From NCBI GenBank assembly GCA_038831005.1, contig JAWBKZ010000004.1, forward strand, positions 124,001 to 188,000: DNA of 64,000 nucleotides, given 5' to 3'. The translations under genes were made by a program, and so were the position numbers. This document shows positions 63,554 to 64,000 of the stretch, piece after piece. This stretch comes from Ignisphaera sp. (lineage in GTDB: Archaea > Thermoproteota > Thermoprotei_A > Sulfolobales > Ignisphaeraceae). The notes under the pieces were generated by a model. The model ran no database searches. It was not told where the DNA came from and saw only the letters and a program-made list of their open reading frames with translations. Position 1 is the first letter of the stretch; each line of letters begins with the position of its first letter.

Positions 63554-63592
63554 TTCAGCCAGCCTTGCGGTGGGCGGCACGTAGTAGATCAA

Positions 63593-64000
63593 GAAATCAC
63601 CAAGATACTAAAACTACGGGTAAGGAATATAAGCTTTACCGTAAACCATGGAACTATTCGGAGCTCTAGCTATGCTCAGCAAGTATAATTAAGAGTGTAA
63701 ATAATAACCTAGTTATCTTCTCTCCTCAGCTCGGCAATCACAGTACCGCCAGTAGTGTAGGGTCTTCCAGGATCGGCGAGAATATGTCCTCAAAGAGTGT
63801 ATTTGTCAAAGTAGGAGTGGAGAACGTCCAACCTCCTCCCAACCTTAAAATATTGGGTTCGAGGGAGGTTTAAAGCTACATTCTCAGCTCATGCTGGGTT
63901 CAGCTCTTCGCCGGTCTCAGGCGCATTATCTACCCCGCATAGAGCGGACTTGGGGTTAGGTATGTACTTTACAGGTGTTTGTCTCATCTTGAATCACTAT
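63593..64000. other. 408-base terminal region without an intact gene
   Basis: Short frames only. Plus strand 63787-63873 gives a 29-codon frame beginning MSSKSVFVKVGVENVQPPPN. Minus strand near 63890-63990 gives KYIPNPKSALCGVDNAPETG followed by a stop, which could be the tail of a gene or element. Nothing can be named. Confidence 0.35.

Overview
The window is a piece of a hyperthermophilic crenarchaeal (Thermoproteota) chromosome. It is AT-rich and densely coding. The lineage is shown by Cren7 chromatin protein, the CdvA-CdvB-CdvC division set, a WhiP-like double winged-helix protein, an archaeal 7S (SRP) RNA, aRF1 and Pelota, eL15, archaeal RNase P proteins (Rpp30, Pop5) and frequent TTG/GTG starts. 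The gene mix suggests Desulfurococcales or an Ignisphaera-like relative; that is inference, since no rRNA gene is present.

Layout. 0-4.2 kb: 5' end of S-adenosylmethionine synthetase, a hidden 54-aa Cys-rich gene, an Sm-like protein, an SFM1-like SPOUT methyltransferase, a small membrane protein, an RqcH/Rqc2 homologue and a CBS protein. 4.4-9 kb: cdvC, cdvB and cdvA plus a DUF2070 membrane protein. 9-13.4 kb: a KaiC-like ATPase, DUF434, tRNA(CAT), PAC2 and winged-helix genes. 13.5-17.6 kb: an unusual operon with an 800-aa beta-rich protein and a VirB4/HerA-type ATPase split by a frameshift. 17.6-21.2 kb: eL15, YchF-type GTPase, COG1325, Rpp30 and Pop5 (RNase P/translation cluster). 21.2-25.4 kb: PadR regulator and inositol-1-phosphate synthase, an archaeal ATPase, UMP kinase and two candidate C/D box sRNAs. 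25.4-27 kb: a long gene-poor, decayed stretch. 27-29.6 kb: a two-domain KaiC-like ATPase followed by a GH5-like protein lacking its acid/base Glu. 29.6-41.5 kb: Pelota, SRP RNA, Cren7, SHMT, tRNA-Ser(CGA), NSUN6-like methyltransferase, PIN protein, NAD kinase, DUF371, Pcm, WhiP-like protein, aRF1, a zinc-ribbon tyrosine recombinase and tRNA-Ser(GCT).

41.5-47.6 kb is accessory: a VapBC pair, an ICMT-like methyltransferase, a CPBP protease with two in-frame TAG codons, small ORFs and an Fe-S HhH-GPD glycosylase. 47.9-63.6 kb is a surface-glycan cluster, mostly on the minus strand: an epimerase, a GT-C-like membrane protein, a membrane nucleotidyltransferase, a dTMP-kinase-like protein, four GT4 and two GT2 glycosyltransferases, a Gfo/Idh/MocA oxidoreductase and an FkbM methyltransferase. 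Base composition there alternates between GC-richer and AT-richer genes. Several members are broken (an in-frame TGA in one GT2, a T-tract frameshift in FkbM, truncated methyltransferase and GT4 remnants), which indicates ongoing gene turnover.

The strongest candidates for something undescribed are the beta-rich protein/VirB4-like ATPase operon at 13.5-17.6 kb and the KaiC-like ATPase/acid-base-less GH5 pair at 27-29.6 kb. No CRISPR array, rRNA gene or complete insertion sequence was seen.
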